DNA of 64,000 nucleotides from Sphingomonas paucimobilis NBRC 13935 (GCF_000739895.2 NZ_BBJS01000014.1:62001-126000); one strand, 5' to 3'; positions 44,604-54,651 are shown, counted from the first letter of the stretch. Program-made: numbers and translations. Notes: generated by a model not told the origin, from the letters alone.

Positions 44604-45458
44604 TCAGGCCGCCTGACGCGATGCCGTCAGATAGCCGATCACGGTCGCCAGCCGCTCGCGCAGGTCGTGGCGATGCACGACCATGTCGAGCATCCCGTGG
44701 TCGAGATAATATTCCGAGGTCTGGAAATCCTCGGGCAACTTTTCGCGGATCGTGCTTTCGATCACGCGGCGGCCGGTAAAGGCCAAGGTCGCCTTGGGCT
44801 CGGCGATCTGCACATCGCCCAGCATCGCATAGGCCGCCATGACGCCACCCGAGGTCGGATCGGTCAGCACGACGATATAGGGCAGGCCCGCGTCATGCAG
44901 CATCTGGATCGCGACGGTGGTGCGCGGCATCTGCATCAGGCTGAGAATACCCTCCTGCATCCGCGCGCCGCCCGAGGCGGTGAAGATGACATAGGGGCAT
45001 TTGTCCGCAATCGCTGCCTCGACACCGCGCACGAATGCCTCGCCCACCGCCAGGCCCATCGATCCGCCCATGAAGGCAAAGTCCTGCACGCCGACCACGA
45101 CTTTGTGGCCCAGGATGGTACCACGGGCGTTGACCAGGGCATCGGTCTCGGCCGCGTTGACGCGGGCGGCCTTCAGGCGATCGGCATAGCGCTTGGAGTC
45201 GCGGAACTTTAACGGATCTTCCGGCACCTTTGGCGCGGGAAGTTCGGAGCAACTGCCCTCGTCCAGCAGATGGCGGAACCGCACCTTGGGGCCGATGCGG
45301 TCGTGATGATCGCATTTCGGGCAGACGTTCAGATTGTCTTCCAGCTCCTTGGTGAAGACCATCTGACCGCATCCCTTGCACTTGTGCCAGAGATTGTCGG
45401 GCGTCTCCTTCTTGACGACGAAGGGAATGACGTTGCGGACGCTGTTAAGCCAGCTCAT
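44604..45458 (-). CDS. accD: acetyl-CoA carboxylase carboxyltransferase subunit beta
   Basis: Carboxyltransferase beta subunit, first step of fatty acid synthesis. The protein has 284 residues. The N-terminal C4 zinc ribbon is CKGCGQMVF and CPKCDHH. The crotonase-fold body has GSMGLAVGEAF, FTASGGARMQEG, TDPTSGGVMAAYAM and FTGRRVIE. The ATG overlaps the trpA stop (ATGA). The trpA-accD-folC order is frequent in alphaproteobacteria. Confidence 0.97.
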   Translation of the reverse strand: MSWLNSVRNVIPFVVKKETPDNLWHKCKGCGQMVFTKELEDNLNVCPKCDHHDRIGPKVRFRHLLDEGSCSELPAPKVPEDPLKFRDSKRYADRLKAARVNAAETDALVNARGTILGHKVVVGVQDFAFMGGSMGLAVGEAFVRGVEAAIADKCPYVIFTASGGARMQEGILSLMQMPRTTVAIQMLHDAGLPYIVVLTDPTSGGVMAAYAMLGDVQIAEPKATLAFTGRRVIESTIREKLPEDFQTSEYYLDHGMLDMVVHRHDLRERLATVIGYLTASRQAA

Positions 45459-46267
45459 GCGAGTTCCTTGCGTGCATCGGCCAGCGCCGACGACAGAGTT
45501 TCAATATAGGCGCGAACGGGCGCGGGGGCATTGGCCCCATGTTCGCCGACCAGATCGACAATGGCGGAGCCGACCACGACGCCATCGGCCACCCGGCCGA
45601 TCGCCGCCGCCTGTTCGGGCGTACGCACGCCGAAACCAACTGCCACCGGGAGATTCGTCGCCGCCTTCAGCCGCGCGACCGCATCCTCGATCGAGGATTG
45701 CGCGGCCTGCTGCTGGCCGGTAATGCCCGCCACCGACACATAATAGAGGAATCCGTCGGCCCCCGTCAAAATCGTAGGCAGGCGCACGGCATCGCTGGTC
45801 GGCGTGGCGAGCCGGATCGAGGCGACGCCCTTGTCACGCAGCGCGACGCCCAGCGCATCGTCTTCTTCGGCAGGAACGTCGACGCAGATCACGCCATCGA
45901 CCCCCGCCTCGGCGGCGGCGGCGGCGAACCATTCGGGTCCGCGCACCGTCATCGGATTGGCATAGCCCATCAAGACCAGCGGCACGTCCGGATGCCGCGC
46001 GCGGAAGGAGCTGGCGATCGAAAGCACATCGGTGGTGCGGGTGCCGGCGCCCAAGCTGCGGATATTGGCTTTCTGGATCGCAGGGCCATCGGCCATCGGA
46101 TCGGTGAAGGGCATTCCGAGTTCGATCACGTCCGCGCCACCCGCGACCAGCGCGTCGAGGATCGCGGCGGTAGCGCTCGGAGTCGGATCGCCCGCCGTCA
46201 CGAAGGTCACGAGCGCCGCACGACCGGCCTGCGCGCACTGCGCAAAACTGTCGGCAATGCGGCTCAC
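45455..46267 (-). CDS. trpA: tryptophan synthase alpha subunit
   Basis: Cleaves indole-3-glycerol phosphate to indole, channelled to TrpB. The 270 residues include [22 protein letters not shown] (catalytic Glu and Asp), the VLMGYANP strand, [25 protein letters not shown] and [11 protein letters not shown] (phosphate binding). The start is GTG 46265-46267, overlapping the trpB stop (GTGA), as shown by homology beginning at SRIADSF. Confidence 0.96.
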   Translation of the reverse strand: MSRIADSFAQCAQAGRAALVTFVTAGDPTPSATAAILDALVAGGADVIELGMPFTDPMADGPAIQKANIRSLGAGTRTTDVLSIASSFRARHPDVPLVLMGYANPMTVRGPEWFAAAAAEAGVDGVICVDVPAEEDDALGVALRDKGVASIRLATPTSDAVRLPTILTGADGFLYYVSVAGITGQQQAAQSSIEDAVARLKAATNLPVAVGFGVRTPEQAAAIGRVADGVVVGSAIVDLVGEHGANAPAPVRAYIETLSSALADARKELA

Positions 46268-47496
46268 ATCTTCACTCCCATGGCGTCGGCGACGGTGAAG
46301 ATGTCCTTGTCCCCCCGGCCCGAGATGTTGACAAGCGCGATCTGATTGCGCTCCATCGTCGGCGCGCGGCGGATCAGCCCGGCCAGCGCATGCGCGCTCT
46401 CCAGCGCGGGGATGATCCCCTCGATCTTGCTGCACAACTGGAAGGCGTCGAGCGCCTCGGTATCGGTGATGCCCTCATAGACAACCCGGCCGGTGTCGTT
46501 CAGCCAGCTATGTTCGGGGCCGATACCGGGATAGTCGAGGCCCGCCGAGATCGAATGCGCCTCGGTGATCTGGCCGTCCTCATCTTGCAGCAGATAGGTC
46601 TTGTTGCCGTGCAGGATGCCCGGCTTGCCACCGGTGAGGCTGGCGGCGTGCTGGGTGGTCGACAGGCCATGGCCCGCCGCCTCGATGCCCAGCATCTGGA
46701 CATCGGGATCGTCGAGGAAGGGGTGGAACAGACCGATCGCGTTCGATCCGCCGCCGACCGCCGCCACGAGCAGATCGGGCAGGCGACCCTCGGCCTCCAG
46801 CAGCTGCGCGCGCGATTCGGTGCCGATCACCGACTGGAAATCGCGCACCATCTCCGGATAGGGATGCGGCCCGGCAGCGGTGCCGATGATGTAGAAGGTG
46901 TCGTGGACGTTCGCGACCCAGTCGCGCAGCGCCTCGTTCATCGCATCCTTCAGCGTCTGCGCACCCGACGTCACCGAACGGACTTCGGCGCCGAGCAGCT
47001 TCATGCGGAACACGTTGGGCGCCTGACGCTCGATATCGCGCGCGCCCATGAAGATGGTGCAGGGCAGGCCGAAGCGCGCCGCCACCGTCGCGGTTGCCAC
47101 GCCATGCTGGCCGGCGCCCGTCTCGGCGATGATCCGCGTCTTGCCCATCCGCTTGGCCAGCAGGATCTGGCCGATGCAGTTGTTGATCTTGTGCGCACCG
47201 GTGTGGTTCAGTTCCTCGCGCTTGAAATACACCTTGGGACCCTTGCCCTCCGGCGCATTCTGGCGAAGCATTTCGGTCATCCGCTCGGCGAAATACATCG
47301 GGCTCGGGCGTCCGACATAATGGGTCATCAGCCCGTCGAACTCAGCCTTGAACGCCGGATCGACCTGCGCCGCGCGATATTCGCGCTCAAGGTCGAGAAT
47401 GAGCGGCATCAGCGTCTCGGCGACGTAGCGGCCGCCATAATCACCGAAATGGCCGCGCTCGTCGGGCTGGGCGCGGAAGGAGTTGGGGGCGTTCAT
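46264..47496 (-). CDS. trpB: tryptophan synthase beta subunit
   Basis: PLP enzyme joining indole and serine. The 410 residues begin [55 protein letters not shown] (PLP Lys), [12 protein letters not shown] and GGGSNAIG (phosphate loop) are all present. I used ATG 47494-47496 with AAGGGAAG upstream rather than the ATG 39 bases earlier, which adds non-conserved residues. Confidence 0.97.
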   Translation of the reverse strand: MNAPNSFRAQPDERGHFGDYGGRYVAETLMPLILDLEREYRAAQVDPAFKAEFDGLMTHYVGRPSPMYFAERMTEMLRQNAPEGKGPKVYFKREELNHTGAHKINNCIGQILLAKRMGKTRIIAETGAGQHGVATATVAARFGLPCTIFMGARDIERQAPNVFRMKLLGAEVRSVTSGAQTLKDAMNEALRDWVANVHDTFYIIGTAAGPHPYPEMVRDFQSVIGTESRAQLLEAEGRLPDLLVAAVGGGSNAIGLFHPFLDDPDVQMLGIEAAGHGLSTTQHAASLTGGKPGILHGNKTYLLQDEDGQITEAHSISAGLDYPGIGPEHSWLNDTGRVVYEGITDTEALDAFQLCSKIEGIIPALESAHALAGLIRRAPTMERNQIALVNISGRGDKDIFTVADAMGVKM

Positions 47497-47544
47497 GTCA
47501 CTTCCCTTGGGCGTTGGCAGAGGCGAGCCCTGCAAACGATCCTG

Positions 47545-48186
47545 TCACTGATTTGTCGCAACGGCTTTAAGGAACGTCGCGATCTTGTCCATATCCTTGA
47601 CGCCGGGCGCACGCTCGACACCGGAGGATACATCGACCAGCGGCGCGCCGGTACGACGGATCGCCTCGCCGACATTCTCCGCATCGAGCCCACCGGACAA
47701 TGCCCAGCGCAGCGGGTGACGAACCCCGTCGAGCAGGCTCCAGTCGAAGCGCAGTCCCATGCCTCCGGGAAGCGAGGCCTCATCCGGCGTCTTGGCATCA
47801 TAGAGGATCAGCGTGGCGGCACCGGCATAGTCGCGCGCCTTCTCCACATCGTCGCGGACCTTGACCGCCACGGCGGCCCAGACCTCGCGGTCGAACTTGG
47901 CGCGGATCGCGGCGACGCGGGCGGGCGCAGTGCGATGAAGCTGGATCGCGTCCAGCATCCCCGCCCGCATGGCCGCTTCCAGCAACTGGTCGTCGGGATC
48001 GACGAACACGCCCACCCGCCGGACATGATCGGGCACGCGGCTCGCCAACCCCGCCGCCGCATCGAAGGTCAGATGGCGGGGCGAAGCGGGAAAGAAGACA
48101 AAGCCGACATGGCTCGCCCCCCCGCCCAGCGCAGCGTCGAGGGTGGCGGGTGTGGTCAATCCGCAGATCTTGGCGGTGGTGGACAT
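47545..48186 (-). CDS. trpF: phosphoribosylanthranilate isomerase
   Basis: Amadori rearrangement step of tryptophan synthesis. The 213 residues have Cys in KICGLTT (general base), GFVFFPASPRHL, VGVFVDP, LHRTAP, ALSGGLDAENVGEAI and VDVSSGVERAPGVKD (general acid Asp and phosphate site). ATG 48184-48186 follows GGGAAA. The longer open frame upstream overlaps pyrF and is not coding. Confidence 0.95.
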   Translation of the reverse strand: MSTTAKICGLTTPATLDAALGGGASHVGFVFFPASPRHLTFDAAAGLASRVPDHVRRVGVFVDPDDQLLEAAMRAGMLDAIQLHRTAPARVAAIRAKFDREVWAAVAVKVRDDVEKARDYAGAATLILYDAKTPDEASLPGGMGLRFDWSLLDGVRHPLRWALSGGLDAENVGEAIRRTGAPLVDVSSGVERAPGVKDMDKIATFLKAVATNQ

Positions 48187-48221
48187 GGTCGTTTCCCGAA
48201 TGGGAGGAATCGAAAAACGGG

Positions 48222-48896
48222 TCAGAGCGTGGCGGCGATCGCGCGTGCCGCCGCGTCGGGATCTTCCGCCTGGGTGATCGGGCGGCCGATGACCAGGATC
48301 GAGGCACCGGCATCGATCGCCGCACGCGGCGTCACCACGCGCTTCTGATCGCCGACAACGCCATCCGCCGGACGGACGCCGGGGACGACGAAGAAACCCT
48401 TGGGCCACGCCTTCTTGACAGCCGCGACCTCTTCGCCCGAGCAGACGATGCCGTCGACCCCGGCTTCCGCCGCAAGATCGGCCAGCCGGCGGACATGGTC
48501 GGCGGGTGCGCCGATCACGCCGGTGTCCGACAGGTCGGATGCATCCAGGCTGGTCAGCATCGTCACCGCCACCACCTTGGTCCCGATCGGTGCCGCCGCC
48601 TTGGCATCCTCCAGCATCGCGCGACCGCCGCTGGCATGAACGGTCAGGATGGCGGGGGCGAGAGGGCCAAGCGCCTGCACCGCCTTGGCGACGGTATTGG
48701 GAATGTCATGCAGCTTCAGGTCGAGGAAGATCGGCAGGCCGATATGCGCCATTTCCCGAACCCCGGCCGCACCATGGGCGCAGAAGAATTCGAGGCCGAG
48801 TTTCAGCCCACCGGCATGATGCCGAACCTTTTGCGCCAGCGCCTGTGCGCGGGCCAGATCAGGGGTATCGATCGCGACATAGATGCGATTGCTCAT
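48222..48896 (-). CDS. pyrF: orotidine 5'-phosphate decarboxylase
   Basis: Last step of UMP synthesis. The 224 residues carry YVAIDTPDLARAQ, KLGLEFF, the catalytic FLDLKLHDIPNTV (Asp-x-Lys-x-x-Asp), TVHASGG, VTMLTS and VPGVRPADG with the C-terminal phosphate loop IGRPITQAEDP. It is inserted between lapA and trpF in an otherwise tryptophan-centred operon; the gap to lapA is 4 bases. Confidence 0.95.
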   Translation of the reverse strand: MSNRIYVAIDTPDLARAQALAQKVRHHAGGLKLGLEFFCAHGAAGVREMAHIGLPIFLDLKLHDIPNTVAKAVQALGPLAPAILTVHASGGRAMLEDAKAAAPIGTKVVAVTMLTSLDASDLSDTGVIGAPADHVRRLADLAAEAGVDGIVCSGEEVAAVKKAWPKGFFVVPGVRPADGVVGDQKRVVTPRAAIDAGASILVIGRPITQAEDPDAAARAIAATL

Positions 48897-48900
48897 CGGT

Positions 48901-49194
48901 TCAGACCGTCGGCTGGGTAGTGGTGGTGGACAGGGGCATGGGCTCGGCGGTGGCGGTGGCCAGCGCGCGTTCGGTGGCGCTCAGCCGCTGGCGCAAACGC
49001 CACCGGGCGGCATGCTGCCAGATCAGGGTCGGGATCAGGCCCAGCAGGAAGGTCATGAACAGCAGCAGCGGCAGATTGACGTCCGCGACCAGCCCGCCAA
49101 CCAGCCGGATCGGCACGGTCGTCCAGTTCCCCAGCGTAAAGGCCGCCGCCAGAAAGGCGAGCAGGCACCAGAACAGCATTTTCAGGAACTGCAT
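48901..49194 (-). CDS. LapA-like (DUF1049) inner-membrane protein
   Basis: A 97-residue membrane protein. Two hydrophobic helices (about 1-22 and 38-58) are separated by a short extracytoplasmic loop NWTTVPIRLVGGLVADVNLP. The WHAARWRLRQRLSATERALA tail is a coiled coil. This is the LapA pattern; in E. coli LapA and LapB influence LPS assembly. ATG 49192-49194 has GGAG about 7 bases upstream. First gene of the pyrF-trp block. Confidence 0.82.
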   Translation of the reverse strand: MQFLKMLFWCLLAFLAAAFTLGNWTTVPIRLVGGLVADVNLPLLLFMTFLLGLIPTLIWQHAARWRLRQRLSATERALATATAEPMPLSTTTTQPTV

Positions 49195-49293
49195 GGGCTT
49201 CTCCGCGTCATCCCGCCGGCATCGTCCCCATGGACGGCCGGCCATCGCTTGCTTGGGCGGGGTCTAGCGGTGTTGGCCGGGCATGACCAGCCT

Positions 49294-51576
49294 TCAGCCA
49301 ATCTCACCCCGAAGCGAGGCGATTAGCGGCCCGATGGCGGTCAATCGGGGTTCTTCCTCGTCCAGGATAGCCAAGAAGGCGCGCCGCTTGAACGCGGCGA
49401 CCCGGCCGGGCTTCATACGGATTGTCGCGGGCAGGGTGGAGATGGTGATGTCGATCATCCGCTCCGCCCCGTGCAGGCGGCCCCAGAGATAATCATTCTC
49501 GCGGTAGCTTCGGCTGAAGAACGCACCGAAGGTCAGGAACTGGATACCTTTTAGAGTCGCCTCTGCTCCCCCTGCGCGAATGGCGGTCGCATCGTCGGGG
49601 GCGATGCGATCGACCTTGATCGGGTCGAACTCGTCCAGCCCTTCGCCTTGCAGCAGGGGCAGGGTCGCGACATCGAAATAGGGAAAGCCAAGATAAGTCA
49701 GTAGCAGGGCGCGGCGCGCGGCACGGGGCAGGCCAGCAAAGGCCATGGCGAGCCGTGCATCGGTCTCTCCGTCCAGCGTCACCAGATCGAGCCGAGCCTC
49801 CAGCCGATCGAGCAGTTCCGCCCCATCATCGCGCGCCGCCTGGATATCGGCGGCCAGCTCGACATGAGCGCTGCCATGTTGTCGCTCCAGAAAGGCGGCG
49901 AGCGATTCGTAAAGGGCATCGCGGATCGGTGCCAATTCAGCCTCGCTATGGTCGGCTTCCAACTCGGTCAGCCGCCGGGCCAGATGCCTTAGCCGCCGGA
50001 TCCGATAGCCAAGGTCGAAGGCCCGCAGGAAAGCACGGGCACCAACGCTCGAGCCCCCGGTAAAGCTGATCGCATCGCCCGCCAGACTGCGGGCGGCCAT
50101 GGTGCGTTCGATCATCGCGCGCAGGCGGGTTCTGCGTTGCTGGCCATCCTCGCCCGCCGCCTCGGCAAACAGCGTCGCCATGGCGTCGATGACATTGGCG
50201 AGCTTCAAATGACCATAAGCGGCATAGCTGAACCCGGCCTTGGCCGCGGCCGCGGCTTGCGCCCGCACGCGCCAGGATGCCAGTCGCGCGGCGGTGGGGC
50301 GATCTAGGAAGAAGGTGCCACCGAAAAGCTGCTCGATCTCCTGCTCGACCTCTTCGCGGATCGCGGCGACGATCGACTGCATCCGGTCGATCCGACCCGA
50401 TCGCGCGGCGATGGCTTCCAGATTGTCGCGGATCGGCTGTTGCCGGGGCAATTCGCTGACCGCGCCAATGATCGTCTGGAAAAAGCCGGGATGGCCACCA
50501 CCACCGGGGAGGCGGAAATGCATCCCCGGAAAGGGGTCGATATAAACGAAGCGGCGATCGACCTGCCGCCGGGCAGGTCGCCGGCCGAGCGCATCGATCG
50601 CCGGGCGGAAAGGCGCGTTCACCAGCACCGATCCGTCGATCAGCACCGCCTTGTCCGCCGCACCCGCCGCATGATGACGGGGCAGGACCCGGCGGAGAAA
50701 GGCGTCTCGTCCCTCCCATGGCTGCTCGCGCGTTGCCAGCACCCGATCCAGCTCGCCGACAGTGAAGGGCGGGAAGGCGCCGGGAAAGCTGGAAGTCGCA
50801 CGCGCCGCGAAGACCAGTTCGGGCACTTCGGCCAGCGATCCGTCCCCGTTATCGGTGAAATCGACGACCATGCGATGCTCGGTCTCCACCACCTCGCCGG
50901 GCGAATGGAGCCGCAACCGTTGCGGCTGGCCGGTGAAATCGGTGACGGTGACGAACAGATCGAGCGGCTGGCCGGGCGGCAAGAGGCGTTTGCCCGCCGG
51001 GGCCGCCGCCATCCGGTCAAAGGCGTCCAGCAATCGCCAGGTGAAATCATCGGCGGCGAAGGGCGGTTCGAACCAGCGCGAGCGGACGAGATGGCCGACC
51101 TTGCGCCGCACTTCCTCGCGCGTTTCTTCATCAAGCGCGGCAACCTTTTCACCGCTGCGTCCCGCCGCCATCCAGGCGATCGGCATGGCCCACATCTTGG
51201 AAAAGCGGGTGGTGGGCGCCGCTTCGGGTGCGATCAGCGATTCGATATCGGCGGCGTCGAGCCACAAGTCTGTCAGCGGATCGAGCGACTGGCCGGTAGA
51301 CAGGGCATGGCCCAGAAAGATGCCGTTGATCCCCCCGGCGCTCGCTCCGGCAATGATGTCGGCGAGCACGCGGACGCGCACGCCGCCGCGCGTCGCCATC
51401 TCCTCCAACAGATCGTGATAAACCGCATCGACGGCGGAAGCAGGCGGATCGCCCTCATGCGACGCACGGCTGGCGCGGACCACCCGCCAGATTTCCTTGG
51501 TGATGCCGTGCATGTAGACGGCCAAGCTGATCCCACCATAGCAGACCAGCGCCAGCCGTAATTCCTTTTCGCGCAT
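49294..51576 (-). CDS. patatin-like protein with DUF3376 region
   Basis: A 760-residue putative lipid acyl hydrolase. The N-terminal domain has the family start ELRLALVCYGGISLAVYMHG, the nucleophile elbow GASAGGING (Ser in GxSxG, about residue 80) and the catalytic Asp in LIDGSVLVNAPF. The remaining 400 residues match the DUF3376-type extension, largely helical. ALSTGQSLDPLTDLWLDAADIESL is distinctive. No signal peptide, so it acts in the cytoplasm or at the membrane face. Its ATG overlaps the stop of the upstream EEP gene. Confidence 0.87.
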   Translation of the reverse strand: MREKELRLALVCYGGISLAVYMHGITKEIWRVVRASRASHEGDPPASAVDAVYHDLLEEMATRGGVRVRVLADIIAGASAGGINGIFLGHALSTGQSLDPLTDLWLDAADIESLIAPEAAPTTRFSKMWAMPIAWMAAGRSGEKVAALDEETREEVRRKVGHLVRSRWFEPPFAADDFTWRLLDAFDRMAAAPAGKRLLPPGQPLDLFVTVTDFTGQPQRLRLHSPGEVVETEHRMVVDFTDNGDGSLAEVPELVFAARATSSFPGAFPPFTVGELDRVLATREQPWEGRDAFLRRVLPRHHAAGAADKAVLIDGSVLVNAPFRPAIDALGRRPARRQVDRRFVYIDPFPGMHFRLPGGGGHPGFFQTIIGAVSELPRQQPIRDNLEAIAARSGRIDRMQSIVAAIREEVEQEIEQLFGGTFFLDRPTAARLASWRVRAQAAAAAKAGFSYAAYGHLKLANVIDAMATLFAEAAGEDGQQRRTRLRAMIERTMAARSLAGDAISFTGGSSVGARAFLRAFDLGYRIRRLRHLARRLTELEADHSEAELAPIRDALYESLAAFLERQHGSAHVELAADIQAARDDGAELLDRLEARLDLVTLDGETDARLAMAFAGLPRAARRALLLTYLGFPYFDVATLPLLQGEGLDEFDPIKVDRIAPDDATAIRAGGAEATLKGIQFLTFGAFFSRSYRENDYLWGRLHGAERMIDITISTLPATIRMKPGRVAAFKRRAFLAILDEEEPRLTAIGPLIASLRGEIG

Positions 51577-52271
51577 CAATGCCGTCCGATCTTCGCCCAG
51601 ATGGGTAGATGATCCGATGCCTTGCGCGACGTGGCGGAGGCATGAACGCCGCAGGCCATGACGCGCAATTCCGGCGACACCATGATGCGATCGAGCCGGC
51701 CGATCGGGCGGCGCGCGTGAAAGCTCGGCCCCGTATCAGCAAAGGTGAAGTCCCGCGCGAAATCGCGCAGGCAACCGGCACCGCGCGTCCATTCGTTCAG
51801 ATCGCCCATCATCACGGTGGGATGCTGATGAAGACAACTGGCCAAATGCGACAGGATCGCGCCCGCCTGGCGCCGCCGCCACAGCCCCGACAAATCGAGA
51901 TGCATGCCGACGATCCGCAATATGCCGGCATCGGTGCTCAGATCGGCCATCACCGCGCCGCGCGGTTCCAGTGAGGGAAGGTGGATCGCCTCGAAATCCA
52001 GCACCCGGGTCGATTTGCGCACCAAGAGGGTATTGCCGTGCCAGCCGAGCGACCGCGCCTTCATCCCATAGATGATCGGCTTCCAGTCGCTATGATCCTC
52101 GATCAGATGAAGCGGCAGCACGCCTTCGCGTTCGCCGAAGCGGCGATCGGCTTCCTGCAAGGCGACGATATCGGCATCGACCTCACGCAATACATCCAGG
52201 ATACGATCGGGATTGCGCCGCCGGTCGGCGCCGATGCCCTTGCGAATATTGTAGCTGGCAACCTTGATCAT
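51576..52271 (-). CDS. endonuclease/exonuclease/phosphatase (EEP) family protein
   Basis: A Mg2+-dependent phosphoesterase of 231 residues. Motifs: VASYNIRKGIG, DIVALQEADRR (metal Glu), GNTLLVR, RGAVMADL, GMHLDLSG, MMGDLNEWT (Asp-x-Asn) and SDHLPI (catalytic Asp-His). Similar proteins cut nucleic acids or phospholipid/inositol head groups; pairing with a patatin could favour a lipid substrate (inference). ATG 52269-52271 is chosen, since the extended frame upstream translates the tRNA gene. Confidence 0.88.
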   Translation of the reverse strand: MIKVASYNIRKGIGADRRRNPDRILDVLREVDADIVALQEADRRFGEREGVLPLHLIEDHSDWKPIIYGMKARSLGWHGNTLLVRKSTRVLDFEAIHLPSLEPRGAVMADLSTDAGILRIVGMHLDLSGLWRRRQAGAILSHLASCLHQHPTVMMGDLNEWTRGAGCLRDFARDFTFADTGPSFHARRPIGRLDRIMVSPELRVMACGVHASATSRKASDHLPIWAKIGRH

Positions 52272-52327
52272 TCCGCCACTGAAACGCAGCGATGGGGTTT
52301 TAGTGCCACCTGGATCAAGAAGGACGG

Positions 52328-52399
<72 letters not shown>

Positions 52400-52418
52400 G
52401 TTGCCGATCCCCCTAGCG

Positions 52419-53282
52419 TCAAGCGACGCCAAAGGTCCAGCCCTCCGTTTGTGCGATCTGCAATGTCAGGCCCGAGGGATGCCAAAGCTCTTCGCGGCCC
52501 GCCATGGCGCGGAGCCATGCCGCCGTAAGGATCGCGTCCGTGCTATGATCGTCATAGACGGCAAGTGGCGTATGCGGTTCGCTGCCTAGATGCGCCAAGG
52601 CGGTGTCGAGCGCTTCGGCACTGCGCATCTTGCTACGCCCCCGCGATCGCCCGGCATCCCGCGCCGCGATCGAGGTGTAGATTTCGATCACCACCGCGCC
52701 GCTCGGCGGCACGGGATCGAAGGGCCAGATCGCGATTCGACCGTCCAACCGGTGGAGCAGCCGCATCCCCGCGAAGCTCGCCTTGGCGACCTGGGACGCA
52801 CCGATCGCGTCATAGACGGTGGAAGGTTTACGCGTACCGTCCCCGGCCATTTCGCAGCGCCGCCAATGCAGAAAATCGGCCTTTCGCCCATCGGCGGCAC
52901 CGAAATAGAAATGCCGCCCGCGCCGGGCTTCCAGAAAACTGCGCGCGCCCAGATCGGGATCGTCGCAACTCCGTTCGACATGAGCCCATAAAGCGCGCGC
53001 ATCCGCCGTGGGCAAATCGCCGGGCAGATGCGCTCCGCGTTCCACGAACGGCGCCGAGAAACTGAAGTCGAACCCGATCAACAACGGCTCGTCGGCACGT
53101 TCGAGCAGCCACCGCGCCACACCTTCGCGCGACCAGAAACGGCCCGGTGGTGCGACAAGCGTCGGCGCGGCTTGCCCGGTCGTGCAGCAGGCCATGGCGA
53201 TACCCTTGTGCGAATGGCCATGCGCCCCCGACCAGTCGATCGCGACGAAGCCGGAAAAACGGTCAGGCGCGATCTTCGTCAC
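52419..53282 (-). CDS. uncharacterised protein, possible RNase H/actin-like fold
   Basis: A 287-residue protein. FSGFVAIDWSGAHGHSHKGIAMA at the start and PLLIGFDFSFSAPF later have the Asp-bearing strands of RNase-H-like folds, reminiscent of DUF429 but not clearly that family. FYFGAADGRKADFLHWRRCEM, SVYDAIGASQVAKA and AVYDDHSTDAILTAAWLR (Asp cluster) could complete an active site. It starts at GTG 53280-53282, inside the last 20 bases of rarA, and is therefore in a translational unit with it. The role is unknown. Confidence 0.72.
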   Translation of the reverse strand: MTKIAPDRFSGFVAIDWSGAHGHSHKGIAMACCTTGQAAPTLVAPPGRFWSREGVARWLLERADEPLLIGFDFSFSAPFVERGAHLPGDLPTADARALWAHVERSCDDPDLGARSFLEARRGRHFYFGAADGRKADFLHWRRCEMAGDGTRKPSTVYDAIGASQVAKASFAGMRLLHRLDGRIAIWPFDPVPPSGAVVIEIYTSIAARDAGRSRGRSKMRSAEALDTALAHLGSEPHTPLAVYDDHSTDAILTAAWLRAMAGREELWHPSGLTLQIAQTEGWTFGVA

Positions 53283-54606
53283 CGCTCGCGCCCTGAATGG
53301 CGCGCCGCCGCTCGTCCCACCAAGCCATGCGCTCGGCGATCCGCTTTTCCAGCCCGCGCCCGGACGGTTCGTAGAAAGCCTGCGCCGGCAGCTCATCGGG
53401 CCAGTAATTGGCCCCCGAAAAGCCACCATCGGCGTCATGATCATATTGATAACCGGCGCCATAGCCGATCTGCTTCATCAACTTGGTTGGCGCGTTCAGG
53501 ATATTAGCCGGGGGCATCAGCGACCCGGTTTCCTTGGCGGTCCGCCAGGCCCGTTTCTGCGCCATATAGGCCGCGTTCGACTTGGGCGCGGTCGCGCAAT
53601 AGAGACAGGCCTGAACGATCGCCAATTCACCCTCTGGCGAGCCCAGAAAGTCATAGGCCTCCTTGGCCGCCAGGCACTGGGTCAGCGCCTGCGGGTCGGC
53701 CAAGCCGATATCCTCGATCGCCGCACGGGTCAGCCGGCGTAGGAGGTACAGCGGTTCTTCACCGGCTGTCAGCATCCGCGCCAGATAGTAGAGCGCCGCC
53801 TGCGGGTCGGAACCACGGATCGATTTGTGGAGCGCCGAGATCAGGTTGTAATGCCCTTCGCGATCCTTGTCATAGACCGCGACCCGACGTTGCAGCAGCG
53901 CCGACAGTCCAGCGGCGTCGAGCGGCTCGGGCAGGTCGACCGAAAACAGCGTCTCGGCCTGATTGAGCAGAAACCGGCCATCGCCATCGGCACTGGCGAT
54001 CAGGGCATCACGCGCCGCCGGTTGCAGGGGGAGGGGGCGCTCCATTTCCGCCTCGGCCCGCGTCAGCAACTGGTCGAGTGCGCTTTGTCCCAATCGGTGG
54101 AGGATCAGCACCTGAGCCCGGCTGAGCAACGCCGCATTGAGTTCGAAGGACGGATTTTCCGTGGTCGCGCCGACCAACGTCACCGTGCCATCCTCGACAA
54201 AGGGCAGGAAACCATCCTGCTGCGCCCGGTTGAAGCGGTGGATTTCGTCCACGAACAACAGGGTCCGCTGGCCGGCGCGGGCATGGTCACGCGCCTCGGC
54301 AAACACCTTCTTCAAATCGGCCACACCCGAGAACACCGCCGAGATCGCGGCGAAGCGCAGTCCCACCTCCGCCGCCAGCAGACGCGCGATGGTCGTCTTG
54401 CCCGTGCCCGGCGGACCCCAAAGGATCATCGAGGATAATCGCCCCGCCGCCACCATCCGTCCGATGGCGCCTTCCGGTCCGGTCAGGTGATCCTGGCCGA
54501 CGACATCCTCCAACCGCTCCGGGCGAAGACGATCGGCCAGTGGCGCATTGGCCAGGGACTGGGCGGCAGGGGGGGCGGGGTCCATCCCCGCGAACAGATC
54601 GGCCAT
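53263..54606 (-). CDS. rarA: replication-associated recombination protein RarA (MgsA)
   Basis: A AAA+ ATPase of 447 residues acting at stalled replication forks. N-terminal PLADRLRPERLEDVVGQDHL, Walker A GPPGTGKTTIARLL, Walker B LLFVDEIHRF, sensor-1 LVGATTENPSFELN, arginine finger/lid region SRAQVL. The C-terminal domain has SIRGSDPQAALYYLARML and the family end KQIGYGAGYQYDHD. ATG 54604-54606 is used; the ATG three codons upstream is equally possible. Confidence 0.94.
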   Translation of the reverse strand: MADLFAGMDPAPPAAQSLANAPLADRLRPERLEDVVGQDHLTGPEGAIGRMVAAGRLSSMILWGPPGTGKTTIARLLAAEVGLRFAAISAVFSGVADLKKVFAEARDHARAGQRTLLFVDEIHRFNRAQQDGFLPFVEDGTVTLVGATTENPSFELNAALLSRAQVLILHRLGQSALDQLLTRAEAEMERPLPLQPAARDALIASADGDGRFLLNQAETLFSVDLPEPLDAAGLSALLQRRVAVYDKDREGHYNLISALHKSIRGSDPQAALYYLARMLTAGEEPLYLLRRLTRAAIEDIGLADPQALTQCLAAKEAYDFLGSPEGELAIVQACLYCATAPKSNAAYMAQKRAWRTAKETGSLMPPANILNAPTKLMKQIGYGAGYQYDHDADGGFSGANYWPDELPAQAFYEPSGRGLEKRIAERMAWWDERRRAIQGASGDEDRA

Positions 54607-54651
54607 GGCGTGCATGTAGGCAGCGGAAGCGCCCTCGTCATCCTTTCAGCG

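Noticed and set aside
46390-48348. 652-codon plus-strand open frame across trpB and trpF
   Set aside because: It spans two clear genes and their intergenic gap on the other strand; no motif was found.
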